From NCBI GenBank assembly GCA_000171835.1, contig ABHC01000008.1, positions 152,103 through 216,102 on the forward strand: a DNA stretch of 64,000 nucleotides, read 5' to 3'. Below the pieces are notes generated by a model. That model was not told the origin of the DNA and ran no database searches. It saw nothing but the letters and a program-made list of their open reading frames with translations. Below, one piece after another: positions 33,565 through 41,817 of this stretch. This stretch comes from an alpha proteobacterium BAL199. GTDB taxonomy: Bacteria > Pseudomonadota > Alphaproteobacteria > Thalassobaculales > Thalassobaculaceae. How positions within the stretch are numbered: the first letter of the stretch is position 1; every line of letters begins with the position of its first letter. The position numbers and the translations under genes were made by a program.

Positions 33565-35178
33565 ATGGCCGCCGACGCGACCTGGGACTACATCATCGTC
33601 GGCGCCGGCTCGGCCGGGTGCGTGTTGGCGAACCGCCTGACCGAGAACGGCCGCTACAAGGTGCTCCTGCTGGAGGCCGGCCCCAAGGACCGCAGCCTGT
33701 GGATTCCCATGCCGGTGGGCTTCTACAAGCTGCTGACCAGCAAAACCTACAACTGGGGATTCGTGACCGAGCCGGAGGCTGGCACCGGCAACCGGCCGAT
33801 CGCCACGCCGCGCGGCAAGACCCTGGGTGGGTCGAGCGCGATTAACGGCGTGCTGTACGTGCGCGGCCAGCCGCTCGACTACGACACCTGGAGCCAGCTC
33901 GGCAATCGCGGCTGGTCGTACGATTCGGTGCTGCCGTATTTCCGCAAATCGGAGACCTACACCAACGGCGGCGATGATTCCCGGGGTACCGACGGTCCGC
34001 TCGGGGTCACCGAGACGACCGAGCGCCACGAGTTGCTGGACGCCTTTGTTGACGCGGCGGAGTCCCAAGGGTTTCCACGCAACAGCGACTACAACAACGG
34101 CGATCAAGAAGGCTTCGGCTACTATCAGCTGACCGCCCGCGGCGGCCGGCGGGTAAGCACCGCCAAGGCATTCCTGCACCCAGCAAAGGGGCGGGCCAAC
34201 CTCACGATCGAAACCGGCGCCTTCGCCACCGGCCTGCTGTTCGACGGCACCCGCGCAGCGGGAGTCGCCTACACCGTCAACGGCCAGAAGCGCGAGGCCC
34301 GGGCCGGGCGGGAGGTCATCCTAGCGGCCGGTGCGGTGCAGTCGCCGCAACTGCTGGAGTTGTCCGGGATCGGCGCGCCCGAGATTCTGAAGCGCCAGGG
34401 CATCGAGGTTCGCCACGCCCTGCCCGGCGTCGGCGAGAACTACCGCGACCACTACGGCACAAGGATGCGCTGGCGGGTCACCAAGCCGATCACCCTGAAC
34501 GAACTGACGCGCGGGCCGAATCTGGTCCGGGAGGTGATCCGCTGGGGGCTGACGGGCCAGGGCGTGTTGGGCTATGGAGCGGGCATCATCTTCGGCTTCG
34601 TGAAGACCCGGCCGGAGTTGGAGACCCCCGACGTGCAGTTCCACCTGGCGCACGCCAGCTACGCCGACGCGGCCACCCGCAAGCTGGAGAAGGAGCCGGG
34701 CATGACCCTGGCCGTCTGCCCGCTACGTTCGGAATCCAGGGGCAGCATCCACATCAAGTCGGCCGATCCCGCCGCTCCTCCGGCGATCCGGGGCAATTTC
34801 CTGTCCGACCCGGTCGACGTCGCGGCGATCGTGGAGGGCATGAAGATCGGCCGGCAGATCGCCGAGGCCGCCCCGCTCGACCCCTACCGGGCGTTCGAAA
34901 TGACGCCGGGACCGGACTGCGCCACCGACGCCGATTTCGAGGCCTATGCCCGGCAGACCGGCCAGACCCTGTATCACATCGTCGGCACCGCCAAGATGGG
35001 CCCCGCCACCGATGGACAGGCGGTGGTCGACGACCGCCTGCGGGTCCATGGCGTGCCCGGCCTGCGGGTGGTTGACGCCTCGATCATGCCGACCCTGGTC
35101 TCCGGCAACACCAACGCGGCGGCAATCATGATCGGCGAAAAAGGCTCGGCGATGATTCTGGAGGACGCACAGGTATGA
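33565..35178 (+). CDS. GMC-family FAD oxidoreductase (alcohol dehydrogenase type)
   Basis: 537 aa from the ATG at 33565 after GAGGGAG. FAD motif [50 protein letters not shown], active-site His in LYHIVGTAKMG, and Asn in SGNTNAAAIMIGE. Distinct from the copy at 29.3 kb (the segment after the catalytic His lacks the PSGTC form), closer to polyethylene-glycol/aliphatic alcohol dehydrogenase-like members. Translationally coupled (4-bp overlap) to the phosphatase downstream. Confidence 0.88.
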   Translation: MAADATWDYIIVGAGSAGCVLANRLTENGRYKVLLLEAGPKDRSLWIPMPVGFYKLLTSKTYNWGFVTEPEAGTGNRPIATPRGKTLGGSSAINGVLYVRGQPLDYDTWSQLGNRGWSYDSVLPYFRKSETYTNGGDDSRGTDGPLGVTETTERHELLDAFVDAAESQGFPRNSDYNNGDQEGFGYYQLTARGGRRVSTAKAFLHPAKGRANLTIETGAFATGLLFDGTRAAGVAYTVNGQKREARAGREVILAAGAVQSPQLLELSGIGAPEILKRQGIEVRHALPGVGENYRDHYGTRMRWRVTKPITLNELTRGPNLVREVIRWGLTGQGVLGYGAGIIFGFVKTRPELETPDVQFHLAHASYADAATRKLEKEPGMTLAVCPLRSESRGSIHIKSADPAAPPAIRGNFLSDPVDVAAIVEGMKIGRQIAEAAPLDPYRAFEMTPGPDCATDADFEAYARQTGQTLYHIVGTAKMGPATDGQAVVDDRLRVHGVPGLRVVDASIMPTLVSGNTNAAAIMIGEKGSAMILEDAQV

Positions 35179-35951
35179 GTGTTCCAACCGGTCTGCGCGA
35201 CCTCGCCGAGCATCTGGCCGACACCGCTCGCTCCATCGTGCGCGACGGTCGCGACCGGCTGGCCATGGACATCAAGGCGGACGGCAGCCCGGTCACCGCT
35301 ATCGACCGAGCGGTCGAGAAGGCACTGCGCGATACCCTGACGCGCGAGGCGCCGGACCACGGGGTGCTGGGCGAGGAGTTCGGGCCCCAGGGACTGGACC
35401 GGGAGTACGTCTGGGTACTGGACCCGATTGACGGCACCAAGCATTTCGCCGCCGGCCTGCCGACCTTCGGGGTGCTTATCGCACTTTGTCGCAGCGAACG
35501 GCCGGTGCTCGGCATCATCGAGCAACCGCTGACCGGCGAGCGCACCCTGGGAATCGTCGGCCAAGGTTGCTGGCTGAACGGTCGAGAGGTGATGACCAGC
35601 GGCAAGACCGATATTGCCGAGACGATCGCCGCCATCGCCGACCCGGACGCCTTCGACGCCGCTCACGATCCAGGCATCCAGCGCCTGCGCACGGCAACGC
35701 GTTGGAACGTCTGGGACACCGGCTGTCTCGGTTACGCGTCGCTGGCGCGCGGCGCGGTCGACATCGTGGTCAACGGCCCTAACCTCGACCCCTTCGACAT
35801 CTGCGCCCTAGTCCCGGTGATCGAAGGTGCCGGCGGCGCGATCACGGCTTGGAACGGCAAAGCGCTGACCCTGCACAGCTCCGGCGCCATCGTCGCATCA
35901 GCCAGCGCCGGCTTGCACGTTTCGGTCAGAAAGCTCCTGGCCGCCGCCTGA
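35175..35951 (+). CDS. Inositol-monophosphatase-family phosphatase (HisN/IMPase-like)
   Basis: 258 aa. Metal-site motifs: GEEFG near residue 70, DPIDGTKHF near 90, and LDPFDICALVPVIEGAGG near 210. KADGSPVTAIDRAVE opens the family signature. Members remove phosphate from inositol-phosphate, histidinol-phosphate or similar. Start overlaps the GMC stop by 4 bp, so it likely acts with the oxidoreductase on a polyol or its phosphate; inference. Confidence 0.88.
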   Translation: MSVPTGLRDLAEHLADTARSIVRDGRDRLAMDIKADGSPVTAIDRAVEKALRDTLTREAPDHGVLGEEFGPQGLDREYVWVLDPIDGTKHFAAGLPTFGVLIALCRSERPVLGIIEQPLTGERTLGIVGQGCWLNGREVMTSGKTDIAETIAAIADPDAFDAAHDPGIQRLRTATRWNVWDTGCLGYASLARGAVDIVVNGPNLDPFDICALVPVIEGAGGAITAWNGKALTLHSSGAIVASASAGLHVSVRKLLAAA

Positions 35952-35969
35952 GATCAAGCAAACCGCCTC

Positions 35970-36000
35970 GGGGAACAATACCGGGCCCCAGGCGTTCCCC
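35970..36000 (+). terminator. Possible hairpin terminator after the GMC-phosphatase pair
   Basis: Arms GGGGAAC (35970-35976) and GTTCCCC (35994-36000), with GC-rich loop sequence, lie 19 bp past the phosphatase stop. AATCT follows rather than a T-run, so termination strength is doubtful. Confidence 0.35.
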
Positions 36001-36047
36001 AATCTACCGACGGGACTTGCTCGTCGAAACCGATCAGTGGGGACGCC

Positions 36048-36248
36048 ATGACCGATGCATCACAGACGCCGGACCGCGCCGTCGAGGACCGCGCGCCGGC
36101 CGCTCACACCGTCCAATCGAACATCGGTGCTGTGCGCGCCGAGGAGCACGGCGCTCCGGCGCCAAGCCAGAGCATTGCCACCAAGCTGTTGCTGGTCGTC
36201 CTGCTGCTGGGCGCCGTTATCGGCCTTGCAACGATGTTCGGTCCCTGA
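36048..36248 (+). CDS. 66-aa tail-anchored membrane protein, unknown
   Basis: A hydrophilic N-terminal 45 residues, then one C-terminal hydrophobic helix (TKLLLVVLLLGAVIGLATMF). GGGGACGCC precedes the ATG. It ends 3 bp before the convergent DUF169 gene. No family recognised. Confidence 0.55.
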   Translation: MTDASQTPDRAVEDRAPAAHTVQSNIGAVRAEEHGAPAPSQSIATKLLLVVLLLGAVIGLATMFGP

Positions 36249-36251
36249 TCG

Positions 36252-37076
36252 CTACCGCGAGCCGTAGCTCTTGGACATGCCGGCCGACGGGTCGGCGAAC
36301 GCGCCATAGGGCGGGTATGGGTAGCGCAAGCCGTTCTTTGCCAACTCCCGCAGGCCGTCGACACCGCGCGCGAACTCGTCGGGCGGACAGGCCATCAGCA
36401 ATTCATCGTCGGCGACCCCGCCGTAGCGTCGCTCGGCGTAGCACGGGATCGACAGGCTGGTCTCCCGCGTCGCCAGCGCCCTGCCCCAGCTGTCGGCACA
36501 GGCACTCTCCCCCGTCACCTGAAAGTCGTAGCGCCGGTAGGACCGGTACTGCAGGCCGTTGATGAACAGGATCATCTGGCCCGGCGTTGCGTAGAACAGG
36601 CAGATGTCCGGCGGGTCGAGCCGGCCGGAGCGCAGCGGCGACGCCGCCAGTCCCGAATAGCGGCCGGCTGCTACGCGCGGCATCTGCGCCTGGTGGGCGG
36701 CGGCGGCCTCCCGATTCTCAAACCACACCCCGGTCATGTTCTCACCCGAGGACAGTTTCTCCGGCACCGGCTCCAGTCCGATGTTGGCACCACAACTGGC
36801 GTTCGGCCTGAGGTTGTCGCGCACGATGCCCAGCGTGAACCCAGCTGTGCGAACCTGGGTGACCAGTTGGCAGGTGGTAAAGTCGCGCCCATCGCTTGGC
36901 TTGCGCAGGCCCGGAATCGCCTCCATCTCGGCGGCGTCCTCGAACAGTTTCATGCCGAACGGCAGGGTGCGCAGCCGCAGCAGCTCCGACAACGCCTCGG
37001 CCTCGGCCTTCAGCTCGATCCCGGTCGGCATCGGTCCCGTCTCCCGCGGCGGGATCGGATCGAGAGTGTCGGGCAT
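36252..37076 (-). CDS. DUF169-family protein
   Basis: 274 aa from the ATG at 37076 after AAGGAGG. ALSELLRLRTLPFGMKLFED and conserved cysteines in FTTCQLV, NASCGAN and GESACADSWG match DUF169, a family of soluble proteins of unknown function often near metal or one-carbon genes. Divergent from a CoA-transferase with an 83-bp gap. The several cysteines could bind metal; inference. Confidence 0.75.
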   Translation of the reverse strand: MPDTLDPIPPRETGPMPTGIELKAEAEALSELLRLRTLPFGMKLFEDAAEMEAIPGLRKPSDGRDFTTCQLVTQVRTAGFTLGIVRDNLRPNASCGANIGLEPVPEKLSSGENMTGVWFENREAAAAHQAQMPRVAAGRYSGLAASPLRSGRLDPPDICLFYATPGQMILFINGLQYRSYRRYDFQVTGESACADSWGRALATRETSLSIPCYAERRYGGVADDELLMACPPDEFARGVDGLRELAKNGLRYPYPPYGAFADPSAGMSKSYGSR

Positions 37077-37159
37077 TTCGGCCTCCTTGGTTGCGCGTTT
37101 CCCCGTGCTAGCTTGCATCCAAGCGGAACAATCGCGCCGCGTACAGGGAGGAAGACAGA

Positions 37160-38380
37160 ATGGGACAGGCGTTCGACGGAATTCGGGTGATCGATTTCAC
37201 CCAGGTGCTGTCGGGGCCGTTCCTGACCCTGCAGCTCGCCCTGCTCGGCGCCGAGGTGATCAAGGTCGAGCCGCCAGTCGGCGGGGACCAGATGCGTGAC
37301 CGCATGCTGCCGAGCCCGCACGCGTCGCACGGGATGGCGTCGCCGTTCCTGGCGCTAAACCACAGCAAACAGAGCCTCGCCCTCGACCTGAAGGACCCGC
37401 ACGGCCGGCTGATCGCCCTCGACCTTATCAGGGGCGCCGACGTGGTGGTGCACAATTTCCGCGCCGGCGTGATCGACCGGCTCGATCTGGGCTGGGAGGC
37501 GGTGCAGGCGGTCAATCCGACACTGGTGTACTGCGCGCTGACCGGCTACGGCTCGACCGGGCCGAAGGCCGCCGAGGCTGCCTATGACGGCGCGGTGCAG
37601 GCGGCGTCCGGGATGATGGCCAGCAACGGCCACCCCGCCTCCGGACCGACCCGCACCGGCTACTTCCCGGTCGATCTGTTCACCGGAGCCTGCGGCGCCT
37701 TCGCGGTCGCCGCCGCGCTGTTCCGGCGCGAGCGCACAGGCGAGGGCCAGTACGTCGACCTGTCGATGCTGGACGCCGCGCTGGCGATCCAGGCGCCGTC
37801 GGTGTGCCAGTACACGGTCGACGGCACGGTGCCGGACCTGATCGGCAACAGTTCGGCCACCCACCTGCCGACCGCCGATTGCTTTCCGACCGCCGACGGG
37901 CTGGTGCTGATGTCGGCCACCATGCAGCACCACGCCGAAGCGATCTTCGACGAAGCCGGCATCGGCGATCTGTTGACCGACCCGCGCTTCGCCGACACCG
38001 CATCCCGCCGCACCAACGCCGCCGACGTCCGCGCCACCATCATCGAGGCGTTCGCCGCCGACACCGCCGCCAACTGGGCCAAGCGGCTCGGCCGGCGCGG
38101 GGTGCCGATCGCCAAGGTCAACTCGATTGCGGAGGCCGTCGCCGAGCCGCAACTCGCCCACCGCAACATCCTGATGGAGGTACCGGCGCCGCGTGGCTTC
38201 GACGCGCCGATGCAACTGACCGGGGCGCCGTTCACCACCGACGCCGACGGGCCGACGGCATCCTGCGCACCGCCGGTGCTGGGCCAGGACGGCAATACGG
38301 TTCTGCGCGGACTTGGACTGAGTGAGACGGATATTGGAGACCTGCGCGGTGCCGGTGTCGTCGGCGGTCCGCCCGATTGA
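37160..38380 (+). CDS. Class III CoA-transferase (CaiB/BaiF family)
   Basis: 406 aa. The family opening FDGIRVIDFTQVLSGPFLTLQLALLGAEVIKVE is intact, with HNFRAGVIDRLDLGWEAV and the nucleophilic Asp in VDLSMLDAALAIQ. AGGGAGG precedes the ATG. It moves CoA between an acyl-CoA and a carboxylate; donor and acceptor are not evident. The upstream DUF169 gene is divergent and could share the promoter region. Confidence 0.88.
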   Translation: MGQAFDGIRVIDFTQVLSGPFLTLQLALLGAEVIKVEPPVGGDQMRDRMLPSPHASHGMASPFLALNHSKQSLALDLKDPHGRLIALDLIRGADVVVHNFRAGVIDRLDLGWEAVQAVNPTLVYCALTGYGSTGPKAAEAAYDGAVQAASGMMASNGHPASGPTRTGYFPVDLFTGACGAFAVAAALFRRERTGEGQYVDLSMLDAALAIQAPSVCQYTVDGTVPDLIGNSSATHLPTADCFPTADGLVLMSATMQHHAEAIFDEAGIGDLLTDPRFADTASRRTNAADVRATIIEAFAADTAANWAKRLGRRGVPIAKVNSIAEAVAEPQLAHRNILMEVPAPRGFDAPMQLTGAPFTTDADGPTASCAPPVLGQDGNTVLRGLGLSETDIGDLRGAGVVGGPPD

Positions 38381-38394
38381 GCGAATGCCCGTCG

Positions 38395-38955
38395 TCAGTC
38401 GGCGTAGAACGTGTGAGCGCCGATCTGGGCGACCCGGGTTAGGCCCTGGGTCCAATCGGGATCGCCAAGCCGGGCGGCGTGGAAGTACAGGGCACCACCG
38501 GTACGATCCCGCAACGTGCCCATCAGCGCCTTGGCCGCCACCATGACCGAGGCTTTCAGCGCTTCGGGATCCTCGATCTTGCCCGGCTTGCGGGTCCAGG
38601 AGAACTGCCCGGGCTGGAAAATCACACCGGTCAGCGTGCCCGGCCAGCGCCCGTCCTTCATCCGGTTCAACGTGACGTGGGCGACCGCGGCCTTACCCGA
38701 TACACCCTCGCCCCGTGCCTCGTAATAAATGTTGAGGGCCAGAAGCAGCACGTCGCGAACCGACACGTCGTCCGGAAGATCGATGGCGATCTGGTCAAGC
38801 GCATCCGACGCTTTCACCAGCTCGGCGCTCAACACCTTGGTATCGTAGTACGGTCCGGCGACCGTCGACGAAGCCCGCACCGGTGCCACGTCGGCCAGAA
38901 CGCCGAAAACAATCAGAAGAATTGTTGCTGCGATAAAACCGCCGCGCCCCAGCAC
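38395..38955 (-). CDS. Cell-wall hydrolase (SleB/Hydrolase_2 family)
   Basis: About 186 aa if it starts at the GTG at 38955; no good ATG or ribosome-binding site exists and a TTG farther up is possible, so the start is uncertain. N-terminal hydrophobic signal/anchor, then DVLLLALNIYYEARGEGVSGKAAVAHVTLNRM, the SleB-type core with catalytic Glu, and HAARLGDPDWTQG. Acts on peptidoglycan in the periplasm. The frame stays open to 39552 but that part is antisense to the DapA-like gene. Confidence 0.75.
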   Translation of the reverse strand: MLGRGGFIAATILLIVFGVLADVAPVRASSTVAGPYYDTKVLSAELVKASDALDQIAIDLPDDVSVRDVLLLALNIYYEARGEGVSGKAAVAHVTLNRMKDGRWPGTLTGVIFQPGQFSWTRKPGKIEDPEALKASVMVAAKALMGTLRDRTGGALYFHAARLGDPDWTQGLTRVAQIGAHTFYAD

Positions 38956-39083
38956 CGTTCCGGGTCCACACCTCTGCCGACACAAACCCGGCCGATCGAC
39001 CGGACCAATGGCTATTAGCCGATTTGCGGAGCCAAGGCGAGAGGGGACGTCACGCCCGGGTGACGGCTCCTCGGTGCGCAGAG

Positions 39084-39971
39084 TCAGCCAGCCAGACCAA
39101 GTCCTTTCAGTGCCTCGCGGATCCGTCCCTGATGTGATGCGTCGGGCATCGTCATCGGCTGGCGCGGCAGACCCGAGGGACAACCTTGGACACTCTGCGC
39201 GTACTTCGTGGAGGCTGGCAGGTTGTCGTGCGGCATCAGCGCGTTCCACAACCGCAGCAGCTTGAGGTGCAGGTCGAGCGCCTTGACGTGATCGCCGGCC
39301 TTCACCGCCTCCCACAGATCGACCGACGGACGCGGCGCCGCCGACAGGATCGCGGCGATCGATCCGTGCGCGCCCAGCGCATAGGACGGGTACATCAGGG
39401 CATCGACTGCGCTGAAGATCCGCTTGCCGGGCTTCACGTCGGCCATCAGGTCGGCGAACAGCTTCAGGTCGCCGGCCGACTGCTTGACGCCGATGACGTC
39501 CGGCACCTCGTCCATGATCCTCAGCAACAGCGCCGGCGACAGGTAGGTCCACGGCACCACGTTGTAGATGATGATCTTCTGCCCGGTCTCGCCGGCAAGG
39601 GCGCGAAAATGCTCGACCATAGCCTCGTCGCTCGGGCGGAACAGATAGTGCACCGGCGTCACCTGCAGCGCCGCGGTCTGGAGATCCGCAACCATGCGTC
39701 CGCGCCGGACCGCTTCTCGGGTGCTGTCGGTGATAATCCCGGCAACCACCGGAACCCGGCCGGCCGCCGCTTCGGTCGATGACTGGACGAGGTCCCTGAA
39801 CTCTTCGGCCTCCAGGGTCTGGCCCTCGCCGGTGGACCCGCCGACCGCGACACCATGCGCGCCGTTTGCGATCAGCCAGCCGATCTGTTCGGTCGCAGCC
39901 GAGAAATCGATATCACCCGCCGCGTTGAACGGCGTCGTCGCCGGTGGGATCACGCCTGCCAGATCCGACAT
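39084..39971 (-). CDS. Dihydrodipicolinate-synthase-family aldolase/lyase (DapA-like)
   Basis: 295 aa from the ATG at 39971, with CGGAG before it. The Schiff-base Lys is in VIGVKQSAGD and the Tyr in IIIYNVVPW; GGSTGEGQTL is the carboxylate loop. It is not lysine-biosynthetic DapA in context, because it is divergent from an IclR regulator and under a palindromic operator. It probably acts on a 2-keto-3-deoxy or related acid. Confidence 0.85.
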   Translation of the reverse strand: MSDLAGVIPPATTPFNAAGDIDFSAATEQIGWLIANGAHGVAVGGSTGEGQTLEAEEFRDLVQSSTEAAAGRVPVVAGIITDSTREAVRRGRMVADLQTAALQVTPVHYLFRPSDEAMVEHFRALAGETGQKIIIYNVVPWTYLSPALLLRIMDEVPDVIGVKQSAGDLKLFADLMADVKPGKRIFSAVDALMYPSYALGAHGSIAAILSAAPRPSVDLWEAVKAGDHVKALDLHLKLLRLWNALMPHDNLPASTKYAQSVQGCPSGLPRQPMTMPDASHQGRIREALKGLGLAG

Positions 39972-39983
39972 TACACTCTCCGA

Positions 39984-40000
39984 ATTCCACAATATGGAAT
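39984..40000. promoter_or_regulatory. Operator-like palindrome 1 (IclR-type) before the DapA-like gene
   Basis: TTCCA (39985-39989), five bases CAATA, TGGAA (39995-39999), with matching A/T flanks, 13 bp upstream of the DapA-like start. The same arms recur at 40090-40106 next to the iclR start, so the two sites are very likely bound by that regulator. Confidence 0.7.
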
Positions 40001-40089
40001 AATACTTGGTTACGGTTCTCCAATGAGTATTCATTTATCCGACTTATTCGTCAACAACTGGACACGAAAGCTCTGGACACAACTCAGTC

Positions 40090-40106
40090 GTTCCATAATA
40101 TGGAAC
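40090..40106. promoter_or_regulatory. Operator-like palindrome 2 (IclR-type) abutting the iclR start
   Basis: TTCCA (40091-40095), TAATA, TGGAA (40101-40105), flanked by G and C that also pair. It ends one base before the iclR ATG and covers the place of its ribosome-binding site, which fits autorepression. Only two of the five spacer bases differ from or match site 1 by chance; the arms are identical. Confidence 0.7.
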
Positions 40107-40107
40107 A

Positions 40108-40878
40108 ATGACTGATCAACAGCCATCCGCCATGAAGTCTCTGCACAAGGCCGTGGCCGTGCTCGACGGTTTCAGCCGTGCGGAACCGTCGATGACACTC
40201 GGCGCCATCGCAAGTCGTCTCAAGCTCCCGAAGGCAACGGCCCACCGGTTGCTTGCTGCCCTGCGGGACGCAGGGTTGGTGGTCCAGGACGGCACCCGCG
40301 ACCGCTACCGCCTTGGCCTGAAATTGGTTGCGCTGGGCAACGTCGTTCTGTCGGACTTAGCCCTGTTCCATGTCGCCGGACCGCATGCCGAGCGACTGGT
40401 GAACCAGAGCGGCGAGACCGCGCATCTCTGTGCATTCGACGGCTTCAACGTCATGTCGATCGACCGGCGCGAAATGCAACCGGCGCGCAACGAACTGGTC
40501 ACGATCGAGCGGGAGCCACCGCACTGCACCAGCACCGGCAAGGCAATCCTGGCGTTCCAGCCAGACGCCGTGGTCGACCGGGTGATTGCTGCCGGGCTCG
40601 AGACGTTCACCGGCAACACCATCACCACCGCCGAAGCACTGCGCGAGGATCTGGACCAAGTCCGCGAACGCGGCTACGCGCTGGACCTGGAGGAACGGCA
40701 GTACGGCATCCGCTGCGTCGGCGCCCCGATCCGTGGCCCGGACGGTGCCGTGATCGGAGCGATCAGCGCCACCGGTCCGACCGAGCGCCTGCCAACCAAC
40801 CGCCTGCCGATCCTGGCCGAGATGGTGGTCGCCACCGCTCGATCGATCTCTGAAGCCCTCACGACCCGCACCGGCTGA
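40108..40878 (+). CDS. IclR-family transcriptional regulator
   Basis: 256 aa. Winged helix at about 10-75 (KAVAVLDGFSRAEPSMTLGAIASRLKLPKATAHRLLAALRDAG), then an effector-binding GAF-like domain (HCTSTGKAILAF, YALDLEERQYGIRCVGAPI). It is divergent from the DapA-like gene and flanked by two TTCCA-n5-TGGAA palindromes, so it probably controls that gene and itself. Its start has no separate ribosome-binding site; the operator overlaps that position. Confidence 0.9.
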   Translation: MTDQQPSAMKSLHKAVAVLDGFSRAEPSMTLGAIASRLKLPKATAHRLLAALRDAGLVVQDGTRDRYRLGLKLVALGNVVLSDLALFHVAGPHAERLVNQSGETAHLCAFDGFNVMSIDRREMQPARNELVTIEREPPHCTSTGKAILAFQPDAVVDRVIAAGLETFTGNTITTAEALREDLDQVRERGYALDLEERQYGIRCVGAPIRGPDGAVIGAISATGPTERLPTNRLPILAEMVVATARSISEALTTRTG

Positions 40879-40881
40879 TCG

Positions 40882-41661
40882 TCACTTCTCCGGAATGGTT
40901 CCGTCATAGGCGACGGCATGCTCGGCGGTCTCCCAGATCACCCGCATGGCCGGCTTGTGCTGCTCCTCATGGATATGCCCGACCAGCCCGGCGCAGCGGG
41001 TGATCAGGGCGAAGCCGCGCAGAATTTCGGCCGGCACGTCGCAATCGCCGAGACAGGCGGCGATGGCGCCGGTGGCGTTGATGGTGATGTGCTTGCCGTA
41101 GACTTGGTCGATCGCCGCCGACAGGGCCAGGATCGCGTCGACATGGCGACCGGCGATGCCCTGCTCTCTCGCCACATCGAACAGCCGGATCGAACGCGGG
41201 TCGTCGGGCCTGTGCATATGGTGGCCGAAGCCCGGCAGCGGCTTGCGCGCGGTGCGGTGATCCTGCGCGATCCTCAGCGCTGCGCCGGCGACACCTTCCG
41301 GTGCCGCCAGGATCTCGGCCAACAGCGCCGCACAGCCCTCCATGGTACCGACGAACACGCTGCCGACGCCCATCAATCCGGCCGCCACCCCGGCTTGCAT
41401 GGCTTCCGGTGCGCTTGAGTAGATAAGCCGGGTCGCCAGCGCGCTCGGTGTCAGGCCGTGCTCCATCAGCGTCACCAGACAGGCGTCCACGACCGAACTC
41501 TGGGCCGGAGTCGGCATGCGACCGAGGATCTGGAAGTAGATCATGTCCGTGAAGCTGAGCTTGCCGATCAACTCGCGGCACAGGCTCCGGTCGCGGATGT
41601 AGATGTCCTCGTTGGTGTGGGTGGCGATGCTGGTGGTCTGGGTATCCGGCATGAAACTCAT
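40882..41661 (-). CDS. Citryl-CoA-lyase-like short citrate-synthase-family protein
   Basis: 259 aa from the ATG at 41661 after CGGAG. It opens DIYIRDRSLCRELIGKLSFTDM and has GVGSVFVGTMEG, a catalytic-type His region in GFGHHMHRPDDPR, and ITINATGAIAACLGD. It is about 60% of the length of a full citrate synthase, the size of citryl-CoA lyase. It splits or forms a citryl-CoA-like ester; in bacterial catabolic clusters the true substrate is often another 3-hydroxy-acyl-CoA. Convergent with iclR. Confidence 0.8.
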   Translation of the reverse strand: MSFMPDTQTTSIATHTNEDIYIRDRSLCRELIGKLSFTDMIYFQILGRMPTPAQSSVVDACLVTLMEHGLTPSALATRLIYSSAPEAMQAGVAAGLMGVGSVFVGTMEGCAALLAEILAAPEGVAGAALRIAQDHRTARKPLPGFGHHMHRPDDPRSIRLFDVAREQGIAGRHVDAILALSAAIDQVYGKHITINATGAIAACLGDCDVPAEILRGFALITRCAGLVGHIHEEQHKPAMRVIWETAEHAVAYDGTIPEK

Positions 41662-41817
41662 CAGGGGTACTCCGTCTCGGGCGGGGCTCTCCGAGCGACA
41701 GTCCGACGAACCGGCCGATCCGGCAACGCCTTGATTGCAGGAATCAACCAAGCCCGGCGAGCAAGCGGGCAGTATCGTGATTTGCGTCGACCGTTCCGCT
41801 GAAGAAGGATCCCCGCC

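Noticed and set aside
38956..39552. Long N-terminal extension of the cell-wall hydrolase frame
   Set aside because: It runs through part of the DapA-like gene on the same strand in another frame and shows no signal or domain; the true protein starts near 38955.
39084..39971. Assignment of the DapA-like gene to lysine biosynthesis
   Set aside because: It is divergent from an IclR catabolic regulator with paired operators and has no lysine or peptidoglycan precursor neighbours.
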